Of a stretch of DNA of 64,000 bases, positions 1 to 12,615 are shown piece after piece. A model generated the notes under the pieces. That model was not told the origin of the DNA and made no database searches. It saw only the letters and a program-made list of their open reading frames with translations. A program made the translations under genes and the position numbers. Source of the DNA: Mortierella sp. BCC40632 (lineage: Eukaryota > Mortierellomycota > Mortierellomycetes > Mortierellales > Mortierellaceae); NCBI GenBank assembly GCA_011634665.1, contig WAEK01000014.1:788501-852500 (forward strand), read 5' to 3'. Numbering within the stretch: position 1 is the first letter of the stretch; each line of letters starts with the position of its first letter.

Positions 1-1
1 G

Positions 2-186
2 GAGAGGAGAGCGAGGTCTACAGTACAAAAACCACTTCCAGTGGAAGATGCCCCAGATGTAGAGCAAAGATACAGAAACATGATCGATGGACCTTTTTGG
101 AAGAATAAATTTAGTCGCACTTGGCTCACGTACAACGAACTCCATCTCTCAAAGTTTCACAAGGAGGGTAGAATGCGCCTTGGGTA
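2..186 (+). CDS. C-terminal coding fragment, cut by window edge
   Basis: The reading frame is open from the first bases and ends at a TAA at 184-186, giving about 61 codons with no start inside the window. The composition looks like protein (for example a segment with PFWKNKFSRTWLTYNEL), mixed charged and aromatic, and lacks the low complexity typical of the surrounding spacer. I do not recognise the family. It could be the last exon of a gene to the left or a piece of a mobile-element protein. The following 770 bases show no further coding signal. Confidence 0.35.
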
Positions 187-839
187 AAGCATTGTCGATT
201 ATGCAAAATCGAACTTCACGCTGCAAAGAATATGCAGTGTGGGAAAAGAAAACCACACTACAGCTCGATAAGAGCACAAATGAGTAAGGTCATACATGTA
301 GAAGGTATAAGGAAGAAAAGTGTAACGGGCAACCGTCGCGCTTGTGTCAGAAAGGAGCAAGAGCACACCATGGATGCTTACTATCATTTCAAAGTACTCG
401 ACCCCTAGGAACCAAATATAGTAAATGTATGTCGACCCTTGATTGGATTGGCGCGTGAATGCATGAATACTACCGCACACATCCTGACAAAGAGAGTCAC
501 ATCGATTGATTTGTTAAGCAGCTCCTTTCCCTGTTGCTCGATACCGAAAGTTATACCAACGCTAGGACTAGAGCCATTCACCTCGGCTGGGGCACCAACC
601 CTCAAAGATACTATCACGTCTACATAGAGCATAGACACAACAAATGCACGGGTTAGTGCCTTTCCTGCAGCACACAGCCATGGGATTTAAGTGAGTCTGG
701 GACCCGTCATCTGGCGCCACATGGGATCATGGTGGCGGATTTTTTAACCAGTCAAAATTCATAACTTGGCCTACTTTGGTCAGCCGGTTGACCAGTGAAA
801 CAGTCAACTTTGGTTACTAGTCATTTCGGTTACAGGCTC

Positions 840-873
<34 letters not shown>

Positions 874-949
874 GACCTACACCCTCAATATGGTGCAATA
901 GAGTGTGTCCTTGTTATCATATTACCTACTGGAGCATTTTTTATTTTGT
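187..949. other. Intergenic stretch with poly(A) tract
   Basis: No supported gene. An uninterrupted run of 30 A lies at 843-872. The rest is unique-looking sequence without long open frames that resemble protein. Confidence 0.6.
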
Positions 950-1160
950 TAACAAAGATCCCACGAGGGCATGTAGAGTTTATAGAAGGCCAGGGCGACT
1001 CCGGCTACCCTGTTGCTACTTGGTACTAAAGCAAGATTACATCTGCGAACTATCTAAGCAGCCTCCAGACACTCAACAGTTATCACCCACCTACGCATGA
1101 GTGGTCTCATTGCCACCTCTCTACATAGCCCCGTTGCGTTCATTCGTCGTCTATGAGCCT
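950..1160 (-). repeat. Retroposon-like repeat, copy 1 (minus orientation)
   Basis: This segment resembles 1898-2113 over about 205 bases when the two are read side by side. Both contain CCCACG(A/T)G near the left end, GAGTTTAT in the middle, GCATGAGTGGTC further right and TCGTCGTCT at the right end. Read on the minus strand, both copies end at TTAAC or CTAAC followed by an A-rich tail; here the tail is short (AAAATAAAAAA). A shared 3' end plus an A tail is what non-LTR retroposons (LINE 3' ends or SINEs) leave. No coding capacity is visible in this copy. Confidence 0.5.
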
Positions 1161-1514
1161 GAGTTCATCGCCAACACTTTTCTCCAACTCCCCAACTTCT
1201 CCATCACGCTCAGCTTCATCTTTCCTAAGACATAAGCTACCACTATCTCCTCTGCTTCCCCATATGCCTCTTGGAGGTCTGGCTTCAACCGAAGTGAATT
1301 GTTCAAATCCGATAAATCACCGTGGCTAGGTTGGTTCCTCCGGCACCACAGTGTCTCTCAGCGCGTTTGCTCACCGCGGTGATTTCTATGGACTTTCCCA
1401 TTCCACTGTAGTCTTACACCTTTGACCCTAGATCTGCGTTCGATCATACTCCTCGATGACTCCAAAGAACCGCGCCGCCATGTACCTTGCTGTCTGAGTT
1501 GATGTCCTATGCAG

Positions 1515-1862
1515 CTACTTCGACCCTTGGACCACCACGTCCAAACCTTGATATGCTTCCTTGATCGTGTGTGGCCTGTTCACTTCATCCTCCTCTTGTC
1601 TTCTCCTGCGCTCCCCTGGTCGGACGTCCTCGACACCATCAAAAATATCATTTAGTGAATCCCACAAGGCTTTGTCATTCCTCTCCCTAAAGCCTGGCTT
1701 CTTCGGACGGCTCGTCCTCCCTGCCGTCCTCCCTCCTTGCTCCACCCATTCTTTCAGCTCTTTCCTGAACTGCTTGCGTCCATACTCCTTGACCTTCTTC
1801 AACTCTTCTTTCCAGTGCCCTCCTTGGTCAATCATCGTTGCCAAAGTCAGCCAAAACCAAAA
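1515..1862 (-). pseudogene. Fragmentary ORF, charged helical protein remnant
   Basis: The minus strand is open for about 110 codons and ends at a TAG at 1515. The composition is protein-like and strongly charged (segments such as EELKKVKEYGRKQFRKELKEW and DSLNDIFDGVEDV), predicting helices. No convincing start codon is visible: the frame runs back into the A tail of the adjacent repeat at 1875. It is therefore probably a truncated gene piece or the coding part of a mobile element. I cannot name a family. Confidence 0.35.
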
Positions 1863-1874
1863 ACGGAAATAGGC

Positions 1875-2113
1875 TTTTTTTTTTTTTTTTTTTTTTTGTT
1901 AGCTAGCATCCCACGTGGACATCCAGAGTTTATGGAGTTCCAGGGTAATAGCCCCGCTGTCGCCTGAGCCATAGCAGGATCTAGCCCTGCAAATAAACGC
2001 TGGACAGTTCTACCTAATGTCCAGATACTTTGTTCTTCATCAACCACTTCGCATGAGTGGTCGTAATGCCATCTCCCTACGCGGCCTGTTGCGCTCACTC
2101 GTCGTCTTTTAGC
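1875..2113 (-). repeat. Retroposon-like repeat, copy 2, with A23 tail (minus orientation)
   Basis: Diverged copy of 950-1160. On the minus strand its 3' end runs into 23 uninterrupted A (the T run at 1875-1897). Divergence between the copies is substantial, so neither insertion is recent. The minus strand of this copy is open for about 60 codons before the A tail, which may be a remnant of element coding sequence. Confidence 0.5.
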
Positions 2114-2237
2114 CCTCTTGGTCCATCGCTAGGACTGGATACAGGAGACTGGTCCTTACAGACGCGACTTCGCCATCGCAGGATCTCAGGATAATCAGGA
2201 TCTTTCAAGTAGTTTGCGAAGGCAGCCTACCAGCATC

Positions 2238-2490
2238 GGGAGGTGTATCCTATTCATTATCCTTACTGGGAGGTGTGTTCTCGTGGACCGAGAGTAGGAG
2301 CAAGAGAGGGTATGCTCCATGCAGGTAACCGGAGCGGGCACGTCTCCCCCACGGGTAGGTAGGAGGGTAAGAGAGGGGTGTGCTCTCCTCATGAGAGTGA
2401 GAGGGGTTACCATGGGCCATCCTCCTCACGGGTTAGTGGGAGGCAAGAGGGAGGTATGTTCCCCAAAGGCGGGAAGGCGAATAGGTGGAT
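2238..2490. repeat. Degenerate GA/GT-rich minisatellite
   Basis: A motif of the form GGGAGGTGTGTTCTC / AGAGGGTATGCTCC / AGAGGGGTGTGCTCTC / AGGGAGGTATGTTCCC recurs four to five times at roughly 30-75 base spacing, with ACGGGT(A/T) boxes between. Units are diverged, so it is an old tandem array. No coding function is apparent. Confidence 0.4.
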
Positions 2491-3704
2491 AGACAGGTGG
2501 GTAGGTGAATGGGCTGGAGATAGAACGCACTCCTATGAGTTGGTGGGAGTACAAGGAAGAAGGGAAGGAACATCCAAAGATCGGCGCTGTCTAACATTTC
2601 CTCTTATCCTTGACTACTCTTGCAAATCTAGCCTCAAGATGTGGTCTACCAGCTGATCCAAGTCGACAGCGCGAGAACCACCAGATAAGCAAATCCATCA
2701 GCGTAGAAGAGGGCAACAGATCCAGGATCTCAATAGCAAATAGCAATAAACTACCCTTTAATATCTTGACAATTCCATAATGGACCCCTTCATGGCCATC
2801 TTTCACCTCTACTCCATCTTCACATCTCTTGAATAGATTAGAGTGTCATATCTTGACAACACGCTGTGATCCTTTTTTGTGTAGGTGTTAGACTCCTTAA
2901 ACCCTTTCATATCCCTTCTATTGTTTTATCTCGCTGTCAATATAGAGATGCATGGTATTCCTATTTTTCACAACACGCGGATCAAATCTACCAACCTTAT
3001 AGAGAGTTCTCTATTTATTAAGACATCCAATACTCTGGTTACGTCTGTGTCGATAGGTTACAAAACATACGATCTGTATTGCCCTATCAAGCCATAGAGC
3101 TCTCTGAGTACTGATTTGGGTCTTGGAATGGCCTCTATGCCTCATTCTCTGTCTGGCAACTCTTGATTTACCCGACTTTCCCTGACATACTGATAATGCT
3201 TAAGGCGGCGGAAGTCAATGTGAGATTGTGGCGACAAACCAACTAGCAAATCTAGGCATGCCGCATTGAGCACGTACAATTCATTGCAACGCCAGACGCA
3301 GCGACAAGAGTCGAATAAAGCAGTTTACTCTGGCAGATCGTATATTTCAATTTGACAGCATCCCTCCCCGCCAAAGGCCGATAAGAGTACAACTTACCTT
3401 AGATACATACACAGCAGTTGACAGTGCATCACGGTGAGCACCTTACCTGGCAGCAGCCGGACAGGCAAGTATCTGGATTGGTGTACCGCATGGAGCGTAC
3501 ACGATAGCAACGCTCGTTACTACACTGAACACCATCGTGCAACCCATAGTATCGTCGGCCTCACAGAGAACGCGCCAAAATTGGTGGCTGAATTTTGTCG
3601 TGACCTATTTTTCCAAGCAAGCTCGACTCTCATTACTCGACCCTTTCCTTTCAGCCAAAAATAAGAAAATCGTCCTTCTTCTTTGCGTTCCTTTCTCCCC
3701 AAAA
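2491..3704. other. Intergenic region and upstream region of TFC4
   Basis: No supported gene. The final 60 bases before the TFC4 start are CT-rich (CGTCCTTCTTCTTTGCG), as in other leaders of this window. I saw no clear TATA box near the start. Confidence 0.5.
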
Positions 3705-6700
3705 ATGGATTCAGACCAGGAAGAAGGGCAAGATCGGCTCATGCCCGGTGGACAGAGATCATTTGGACCATCGCCTGACAAGGTGCTCGAGGAATTAGAG
3801 GCTGCTTTCTCGAAAGAACATGCAGAGCTGCTTCAAAGCCATATTGCCGAGAGGAATGTCAGCAACCCTTTGCTCACGCGTCTGAATCAGAATTCAGCAG
3901 AGTTGGCGAAATTGGCCGCGGTCGGGCATCAGCTCGGACCTGACGGTGCTAGAGTACCCCCCGTGATTGGTGACTTTGTTGGACTTTCTTCCACCAGGAC
4001 TACAACCTCTACCACCGCGGTTTGGACAGGAGTTTCTGACTTGGGAGAGGCCTCGTCGTCGTCGACGGGCTTGGAACGACATGAAGAAGTTCTCCGAAAT
4101 ATCCGACTCGAAGATGATGAAGAAGAAGTCAACGAACTCGATATAGAACTCGACAACGATAACGTAGATGATGATGAGATCACGCTTAATTTTACCGAAA
4201 CGTTACAACGTGCAGAACATGATCTGAGTCGATTGGAAGAAACCATGCGAAGAGAGAACGCCACCCTTTCATCGGCTTTAGACTCACAGCGGTTCATGGG
4301 CATGGAAGGCGAAGGGTAAGGGATGCCAAATTGTATTTATTTCATTTATTCCCTCCCACTCTTCTCATGTGCGAGAACATAGGATAGTCTTGGATATCTC
4401 TCACTCGTCTCTTTTGAATATTCTACCTTACCCTGGCGCACGCTATAGATCGTCATGGGATTCACTTTCAGGATTGGGAACAGGAGACCCTGACGACGAA
4501 GAGTTTGATGAAAACGATCCAGCCATCGAAGAACTCGGATTTGCATTGACTCCTAAATCCAAAAAGGAAAAGAAGAAGCTCCACAAGAAAGGAACGATCG
4601 TATTGAGTCCAGAGGTGCAACGGTTACTCGGTCTTGCCAACAATGCTTATGTCAACAAAAACTACACTGAGGCTGTGGATTTGTTTCAACAAGTCATTGT
4701 CAAGGATGCACGTGTTTTCCAAGCATGGAATATTATGGGTGTGATTCAGGAGGAATTGGGAAATATGGACAAGGCACTTCAACTCTATCTCGTGGCGGCC
4801 CATTTGACTCCAAAGGATGGTACTCTCTGGAAGAAACTAGCAGGCATTTCTAGAGAACTTGGATACAATCAACAGGCACTCTACTGTTATTCCAAAGCCT
4901 GTGCAGCGGACAGGACTGATTTGGACGCCCTTTGGGATCGGTCTATGATGCAATCTATGATGGACCAACCCGAGAAAGCAATTCGAGGATTTTTGACTAT
5001 TCTGACCATCCGACCTCATTATATGGCGGCACTCGAGGAACTAGTCAAGCTATACAGTTCTTTGAACCAGGATCACAAAAAGTACAACGAAAACATGCAC
5101 AAGGCCATGGAACTTTACGAGGCGGCGTATTTCCATTATTCATCACTTCCGGATCGATTTTCAACTGAGAGTGAAGATCCTTTTGAGGCGGCAGCTTCGA
5201 CGGGCGTGGAGTTGGATCGGGGAGAGAGCGAGCCATTTGGATACTCTGCGATGAATATGCTCAGTGAACTGTATATCATGTTTGAAGAGTATGAGAAGCC
5301 ACTACAGATGATCAAAACTTGGTCCCGACGATTGCAACGACGTTCGCATCAAGTTTGGTGGAATGACTACAAGGACGACCGAGAGTTTGATGCGGATTCG
5401 GATGATGAAGATATTCAGGCTTCACTTGGAGAAAGTCGTACCCGAGGATTGCCCGTGGATCTTCGAGTCAAGCTTGGTGTTTGTCGACTCATGTTGGAAC
5501 AAGTGAGAGAGGCTAAGGTAATTTCCCTCAACCCCTACCCACTGCCGAAAAAAGGAAAAAAAATGCAAAGGTGAACAGACCAGACTTTGTTTGTGATGCA
5601 CATTATGCTGATGATCTTTTTATGACTTCTTGGGACTTCTTAGGCTCAGTTCAAGTACTTGTGGAAGTGCAGTGTCGAGGATTTCCCTGATTTGTATGAA
5701 GAAATTGCCGAGCTTTACATCAGCAAACAAATGTGGAAAGAAGCCTATAATGTTATCAGAGCTATTCTGCAGTATGACGAATTGGATGTGCCAAAGATCT
5801 GGACCATGGCTGGAGACTGTCTTCGCCATATGCACCAACACAAGGAAGCCAAGGATTACTTGGAGCAAGGTAGATCTATTTTTTTTCTGTTGGCTCATGC
5901 TTGTCTAGCTAGAATGTTTATTGATTCTCATCCAATATCTCCTATTTGTTCGTTTATTATTAGCCCATCGGGCTGAACCATCTAACGTCGATGTTAGCAT
6001 GATGCTTGCTGAAGTCTATGAGGAAATGGGCAATCTTCCTCAGGCCCTGAACCTGGTCAACTATGGTAAGCCTGAAGAGTCTTTATTTCCTAGGCATTCT
6101 ACCTCTCGTCACGAACTAGTCTTCTGATCCAGCCTATGCGACTTGATTCTGTGAACAAATCCTTAGTGAGACAGCTGAATTCGGAGCGGTTAGCAGAGGC
6201 AGAAAGAAAGAGACGGGAAGCTAGAGTTGCCAGGGACACCAAAACCAACAAAGATAGCCCTTCCTTACCAGGGGCTGCTTCGATACCATCCTATCCCCTC
6301 GATCCCAACTATCCTGAAGCCCGTTATCGTCAGATCGCTCCTCGTCCTGGTGAGTCGGTGCCTTCAGGACCAACCAGTCTGGCTCAGGCACAAGCCTATC
6401 GCGAAGCAGTCGAACGAATCAATCTAGCCAGTCGGGACAACACGGCCGCTGAACAATACTCTGCAACTGATCGAGATCGCGACATTCAGCTGGTCAAGAG
6501 TTTCCGAGAGCGAGAGCGAGCTGACATGGCCGTTGAGCGGGATTATTCCTTGTATAGTCAACAAAACGTGACTGAAAAGTTTAACCGACTCGAGGAAATC
6601 TATCGTCATATCAACCAAAAAGAGAAATCAAGGTCTTGGCGGACCAAACGTGAAGCCGTTCACTTTACGCGTGAGGATCGGACGCAGTATATTCAGGTTG

Positions 6701-9571
6701 CTCGCGAACTGGTTAACGTCTTCCGAAGCAACAAGGCGTTCTTTGGCAAGGAAAAGAGCAAGCCCTACATGGGTGCTGAATCGAGGTCATGGAGGTATCG
6801 GCGTTTGGCGAGCGAGTTTGACAATGGTCTAAGCGAGCACGCAGCCGATATGGCAGAACGTATTGGCCGAGCGATGGGTATCCAAAAGGAGACGATTCAA
6901 TCGGATGAAGTGATCGGATTACCTCCTGGTGTAACACCTCCAACAACTTATCGTGGTGTGCCGTTTGACTCTTGGTACCTGATGATGATCCGACAGGCTG
7001 TCTACTTGACTTATGAGGACCGATACACCGAAGCTGCAGAGCTATTGATGAAAATGTTTAATGCCAATGTCTTTTACACGGTTCCACGTCGACGATCAGG
7101 TATCATGTTTGTCTTGTTGGCCTGCGCCATTTGGGCCACGGATTATGATGCGATTGTCAATGCAGGACGTTGGCTTTGTAACTTTGGAGGAATTCGACCA
7201 TTTGCACTCCGAGTCTTCCAGAGTGCCTTCACACTTGGGCCTCGAGGTCATACAAAGTTCTTTACCTGGGTTAATTCGGCCACTCAGAAATACCTCAAGC
7301 GACAAGTCGATGTGATGCGAACAGCGTGTGGCAACAAGAATAGTCTACTCACTCGAAGAAGACCCCGATTTAGGAAACCAAGAGTGGATAATGGACGTCG
7401 TGGACCACGGAAAAAGTTTTCAGGACTGACGCCTACACTGGCGGCGGCCTCGAAACGGTTCAAGACGGATCATCCATCGTCACCACCATGGTCAGAGACA
7501 GCGACACCCGTGGCGAGATCTTCTGGTACCAATAGCAAGGTTGCTAACTTCCCATGGAAGGGAACTAATACCTACAAGGCTAGCTCTCAGACTAGCATGG
7601 ATGCGTATCTTGACGTTAACGCAAATAGAGAAAAGGCTAGTATGGGCGATACGAGAGAGGATTCGTCCACAGGCTTCGAGTCTTCCTCTCTGAGAACTGG
7701 CACGGAGAAGCGATTGTCAAAGGACAATCTAGGAAAGCAACTTGGTGATAAAGAATCGCCAGAGGGTAACGCTTTGATTGAAAAGGAGAGATCTTTGAGA
7801 CAACGAATGGGGTCTGGAGCATATGAACCTTTGCATCGAAAAAGACGAGCTATGGATGAATCCGAGGATCACGACGACGGGGAGGGAGAAGAAGAAGAGG
7901 AGGATGAGAATGCCGAGAACGAGAATGACGACGAGAATGACATGGACGATGACGACTCTGACCCGGATGACGAAACCTACAAGGAGGATAACAAAGATCA
8001 ATCTAGCGATGATGATGATATTGGAGGGTCAGATTGGGAAGATGAGTCCGAGTTCCCGAGAGCTGGTATCAGTCGGTTCCGGAAAGGAGGCGTTGGACCC
8101 TTGCGGGACGACGATGGCGATGATGAAGATGATGATGGGGACGAGGATGATGATGAAGAAAACAATAGTCCACTTTCAGGTCGTAAGGAAACATCCCGCC
8201 GACCCAAGGGAACGGGGTCACGACGTAGTGCTAGGCGCAGAGTTGAAACGACAAGGGAACAGTATGCAAGAATTCATCCTGAGGTGATTCAGGGCGAATT
8301 TGGAGAAGAACGAACGCGGTTACCGAGCCGTGGACTCAAGACCTTTACGCGCCCTTCTTATTCAAAGTACTATATCAACCTGGTCATGTTTTACGGACAC
8401 ATGTTGGCGTTCTCGAGAAGTCATTCTGGTGCAGCAGGTAAGGCGAGAGACAGGGGTGGGGACAAAGCCATTACTCACATTTATTTTCAAGTATAACAAT
8501 AGCATTGGTACCTTTTTTTTAACTTTTTTTTTTTCAATAGCTCAATATGCAGAGTGTATGAAGCACTGCCCGGATAACCCAATGATTCGATTGTATCTAG
8601 CTGTACAGCTTTTTAACATGGCAATGCAGCGTACGACAGTTAACCGACAGTTGGCTCTCGCGCAGGCACTGGCCATCTTTCAAAGCTACTATCATCTCCG
8701 TAGGGAGGGCCGAGGATCGGTCGCGTTTGCAGAGCGCGAGAAACAGCTAAAGGCGTCATCCAGAAGTGGCCCAGCAGCGCCATCGGAAACTGAGAACGAT
8801 AAGAGCGCGTCCGCAGAGACAGCAGTTATGAATGACAAAGAGGAAGCAACAAATACCTCAGAAGAGGCGGTCTCAGAACTAGACTCCAACCCAGCTGCGA
8901 AAGGACATCTACCAGTGTCAAATCAACCACCTTTGACATCAAAGGACCCTGCTGATTCTTTAGACGAGAATCTTGGTGCCACGTCTTCAGATTCATCCAA
9001 AGTGACGTCGGCGCCACTTTCAGAGACGGACCTACCACCACTGAATCAATGTCTTCAGGAGGCCGAGTTCAACTATGCGCGAGGGTTCCACCAATTGGGG
9101 CAAAACCATTTGGCCATGATCCATTACAAGCGAGTGCTGGAGTTGCCCTCATGGCGTCAGGTTGAGAAGGAACACCGTGCTTTGGCTAGGAAAAGGATAC
9201 GAGAGCAGCGCGAGGCTCGACGTGAGGCTCGAAGGATTGAACGAACACAGAAAAAGGCAGAAGAACAGAAGGCAAGAGAGCAATTAAGCGCTTCAGAGAA
9301 AGGAGAAGCTGAGGCCGCAACCGAAGGAGATCAGGAAAAGGCGCTTGGTGGTTGCGATGATAGTCAGGCAGAGAAGGAGACGACAGCGGAGTCAGAAAAT
9401 GAGGATGAGGATGAGGATGATGAGGAGGAGGAGGTAGAAGAGGAGGAGGAGGATGAAGAGGATCCTACTGACTTGAAGCGTGAAGCAGCCTTCAACCTTG
9501 CCAAGATCTATCTGCAAAGCGGCGCTGTTGGGCAGGCTCAGCTCTTGATGCACAAATATTGTACAATTTAA
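3705..9571 (+). CDS. TFC4: TFIIIC subunit tau131/TFC4 (GTF3C3 type), TPR protein
   Basis: Subunit of TFIIIC, which binds tRNA-gene promoters in the nucleus and recruits TFIIIB for RNA polymerase III. Proposed exons: 3705-4315, 4449-5517, 5644-5869, 5964-6065, 6167-8437, 8541-9571; these total 5310 nt, 1769 residues, with phases matching at all five junctions. TPR repeats start near residue 262 (RLLGLANNAYVNKNYTEAVD) and continue through exons 2-4; more follow in exons 5-6. The C terminus AAFNLAKIYLQSG...YCTI is characteristic of the family. The ATG at 3705 opens an acidic N-terminal region. The protein is much longer than yeast Tfc4 (1025 residues) because of a low-complexity insert at about residues 1090-1360, very rich in D and E, and a second acidic stretch near the end. 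The identity is family knowledge plus visible TPRs; the insert sits where homologs are short. The 6066-6166 intron boundary rests on phase and an acceptor CCTTAG. Confidence 0.92.
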
Positions 9572-9678
9572 GAGAAGGTAAAGGGGAGAAGAAGAGGAGG
9601 AAGAAGATGTTCTGTCTCAACCCCCAAGAGGAGCATTCGTCCTGTCTGGTTGCGGAAAGGAGTCGTGCCAGATCTACA

Positions 9679-9776
9679 TTTTTTTTTTATTATTATTATT
9701 TAATAAAATCAAATCAATCAAATATATCATATCAAACTATCAAACTATCAATCAAACTATCAAAATATACTATAGT
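9679..9776. repeat. AT-rich simple repeat (ATCAA/ACTATCAA units)
   Basis: A T run, TTA triplets and then repeated AATCAAA/ACTATCAA units follow directly in the TFC4 3' region. Confidence 0.7.
9702..9707 (+). terminator. AATAAA polyadenylation signal for TFC4
   Basis: AATAAA lies 131 bases after the TFC4 stop, inside a very AT-rich stretch. Confidence 0.5.
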
Positions 9777-12568
9777 AAATTTTCCTTTTTGGTCTTGCCC
9801 TTTTGCCCTTCTTTGTTCAGCTGAAGGTGCTCGAGCTTTTGCTCTTTGGTACGCTCTTTTCCTCTTTGATCAATTCCGTGCGTGTAGCGTGCTTATAGAC
9901 GAGCTTATAGAATGCTGGGGTCGGATCTGATTTGAAATTCGATTTAGAGATTTGGAGGCCTTTGTGACCGGTGCCGGCGCCAGCCATTGGCCATTGGCCA
10001 TTTCCCAATAAGAACAAGAGACTCTACTCTGTTCTATCCCCTCCTGTAACCCGTAAGATCGGATCTTAAGCAAATACTGCAAAGTGCCAAAGTGAACAGT
10101 GATAATTGAACATACAACTGCACGTTGTAATAACGGCTGCGTGTTGCGTTTGCTGCGTATTGAAATAATGGCGGAGTGATCGAGCGTAAGTTTTTTTTGT
10201 TTGTTTTTGAATGTCCTATTAGATTTTGTGCACATGTCGCTTAATTGTATGGTTTTTAAAGATGATACTTTGTCAACAGGCTTATCTCCGTGTATTTCAT
10301 GGATTCAAGAGAGACCTGTATTCACGTTTAGGCTATCACTTCAGAACGACTGGGGTTCAATGGTGACAGAGCTATAAGTTCGCCCGGGGCCAAAGAGTCC
10401 TTCACTCACAAAAACCTCGATGAAACTCCGTAAGTGTTGGCATCTTGGATGAACAACATTTACAGTAAACACAACAGACAGGAGACAAGGAGACACAGCA
10501 GAATGAGTAGAATGGGGCGATTGGACACTAAAGTGGTGAGGAAAAGGGGATCTATACTATGGTGTTGTAGGCCATTGGGGATCTTTTGTGGGTCTTTGAG
10601 GGTCGTTTGAGAGGATTCGTCTTCTAGAGAAGAGAGGAGGTTTAATGGAAATGGGGATCCAGCATCTAGTATAAAACAATAATGAAAACTACCAGCTCTA
10701 TCCATGCCACCTCCTCTTCTCACTTCACCATTGCCACCACAAGCACTAGCGCCAGCACCAGCACCTTCACCCACGTTACCCCTTCCCAACCTTACCGACC
10801 CACCCACTATCCCTTTTTCTGCCGCTTCGTGGTGAAGACTTGTCCAATATCCTACCACCTTACCTTTCCAACTATCTCACCCTCTCCTCCCTTCCAACCC
10901 GCACACCGATCTCTTGCTCACCATTTATCGTTGCAAAAAAAAAAAAAAAAAACTGCCACCTACCGTCACTCCTACCCAGGCTAACCTCCTAACCGAAACA
11001 TAGACGAGTCTTCTAGCTACTCTATCCACTTCCACATCTCCCATTCCTCCACTCCTCCCATATAGCGTAAATCGCAGGCCGGGTAGCATGCGATATACTT
11101 TGTAGGATTTAGTAGAGCGAATAGTGTGTAGCGTGTAGCTGAATAGTGTGAATGCACCCTGAAAAGTATGACTCCACACCGTCACTATTATTGCCCAATC
11201 CACTCCCTACACCAGCAGCCTAGCCTACCTCATGGCCTCTGAAGTGGTTTTGGAGGGAAGGAGAGAGTGTGCGTGCGTGTGCAACCATCCCCTCCTTCCA
11301 TTCCTCTTTCGAATGGAGACTAGAATGGGGATCCATTTTTTCTTAACATGCCTCAATGCATTCGCAGGCCATTTCACATTTCTGGATGATCCCATTGTCC
11401 TTCCTTTGCGATGTGGCGACATTCCGTTTGCGCTACAAGAAAGAACGAAAGAACCAAAGAAAGAATGAAAAGAATCCAACCACACAAGCCTGGCTGAATA
11501 GGCTCAGAAGCAGGTTGACCCTACGACACGCGCTGTGAACCAATCCAATCATGGGTACTCTTACACAAGTATCACTCTCTCTGCCTAAAGAAAAAAGAAG
11601 GGAGGAGGCCAGGTACAGCAGACGGCAAACCTTCTCTCCCTCTCTCTCTCTCCTCCTTTCTTACTCTCCGCCTAGGAGGAGGAGGACGTCCAATTGGGTA
11701 TTTTGCTTTAAACCCTGAGTTAGGAAAAAAAAAAAAAAAATATGCATTTTTGACTTCCGAGACTCCCAGTCGATCCGCCCCAGCTGTATACGAGTCTGTT
11801 GGTACACTGCGGACAAAATAGCGGGCTAAAGCATTTGAACGGCCTCCCTCTCTCACACACACTTTCTCGTTCTCTGGCTCTTTTTCACTACCACCACAGG
11901 GGCACGCGGAGGGTATTGAGTTTTTTAGGATTTTTGATCCGCGGTTGCATAAGGGTGCACACTTGCTCTCTCTCCGTCTCCTCTCTCTCTCTCCTCACTC
12001 TCTACTCGTTGACACATACTTTCTCCGTCGATCTCCTTCTTTTTCCTACCCCTTTTGCCATGGCGTAGACCAGCAAGTTGCTCAAAAGGCAAAGGCGGAG
12101 ATCCTCCTTCCAAAAAAAAAAAAATCTTTGAATTCGAAAGGCATGCTCGGTATAAGAGTATGGAGGAGAGAGAGAGTGAGAAAGATGATCCGGACTTCCG
12201 GACAGGAGAGTTTATTCACAACTTCTGCCACGCTGCCCCCCTTTTTTCTTTTTTTCTTTTTTTGAAAGGGCGACACGACTGACCGAATAAGAGTTCCATA
12301 TGACCAAGGAAAAAGAGTTTTCTTTCGATCGCCTCCAGCTCGGAGGTCGGGCTTATCGGAGAGGGGCCCACGCGAGCAATGATTCTGGGCAAGAGGACTT
12401 TTTTTTTTTGATAACCTTTTAATGACTGCTCCGGAATGATGTCTTACTGAAAGAGGAAAGCATTGTGTAGTCCCGTCGTAGAAACAGAAAACAGAGAGCG
12501 AGAGAGAGAAAGAATGGCGGGTTCGTAAAGGCTCCAGAAAGGATATTAAAAAAAAAAAAGAGAGTTTC

Positions 12569-12615
12569 TTTTGTTGTTGTTGTTGTTGTTGCTGCTGTTG
12601 TTATTGTTGTTGATG
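12569..12615. repeat. TTG/CTG triplet microsatellite
   Basis: Runs of TTG with a few CTG and ATTG interruptions. Not in a recognised gene. Confidence 0.85.

Noticed and set aside
8503..8540. Reading TFC4 straight through the T-rich segment
   Set aside because: It is an intron: GTAAGG donor at 8438 and CAATAG acceptor give matching phase and restore the family sequence.
10460..10858. Minus-strand frame of 132 codons
   Set aside because: Gly/Ala and Leu repeats without a conserved look, and no splice partners.
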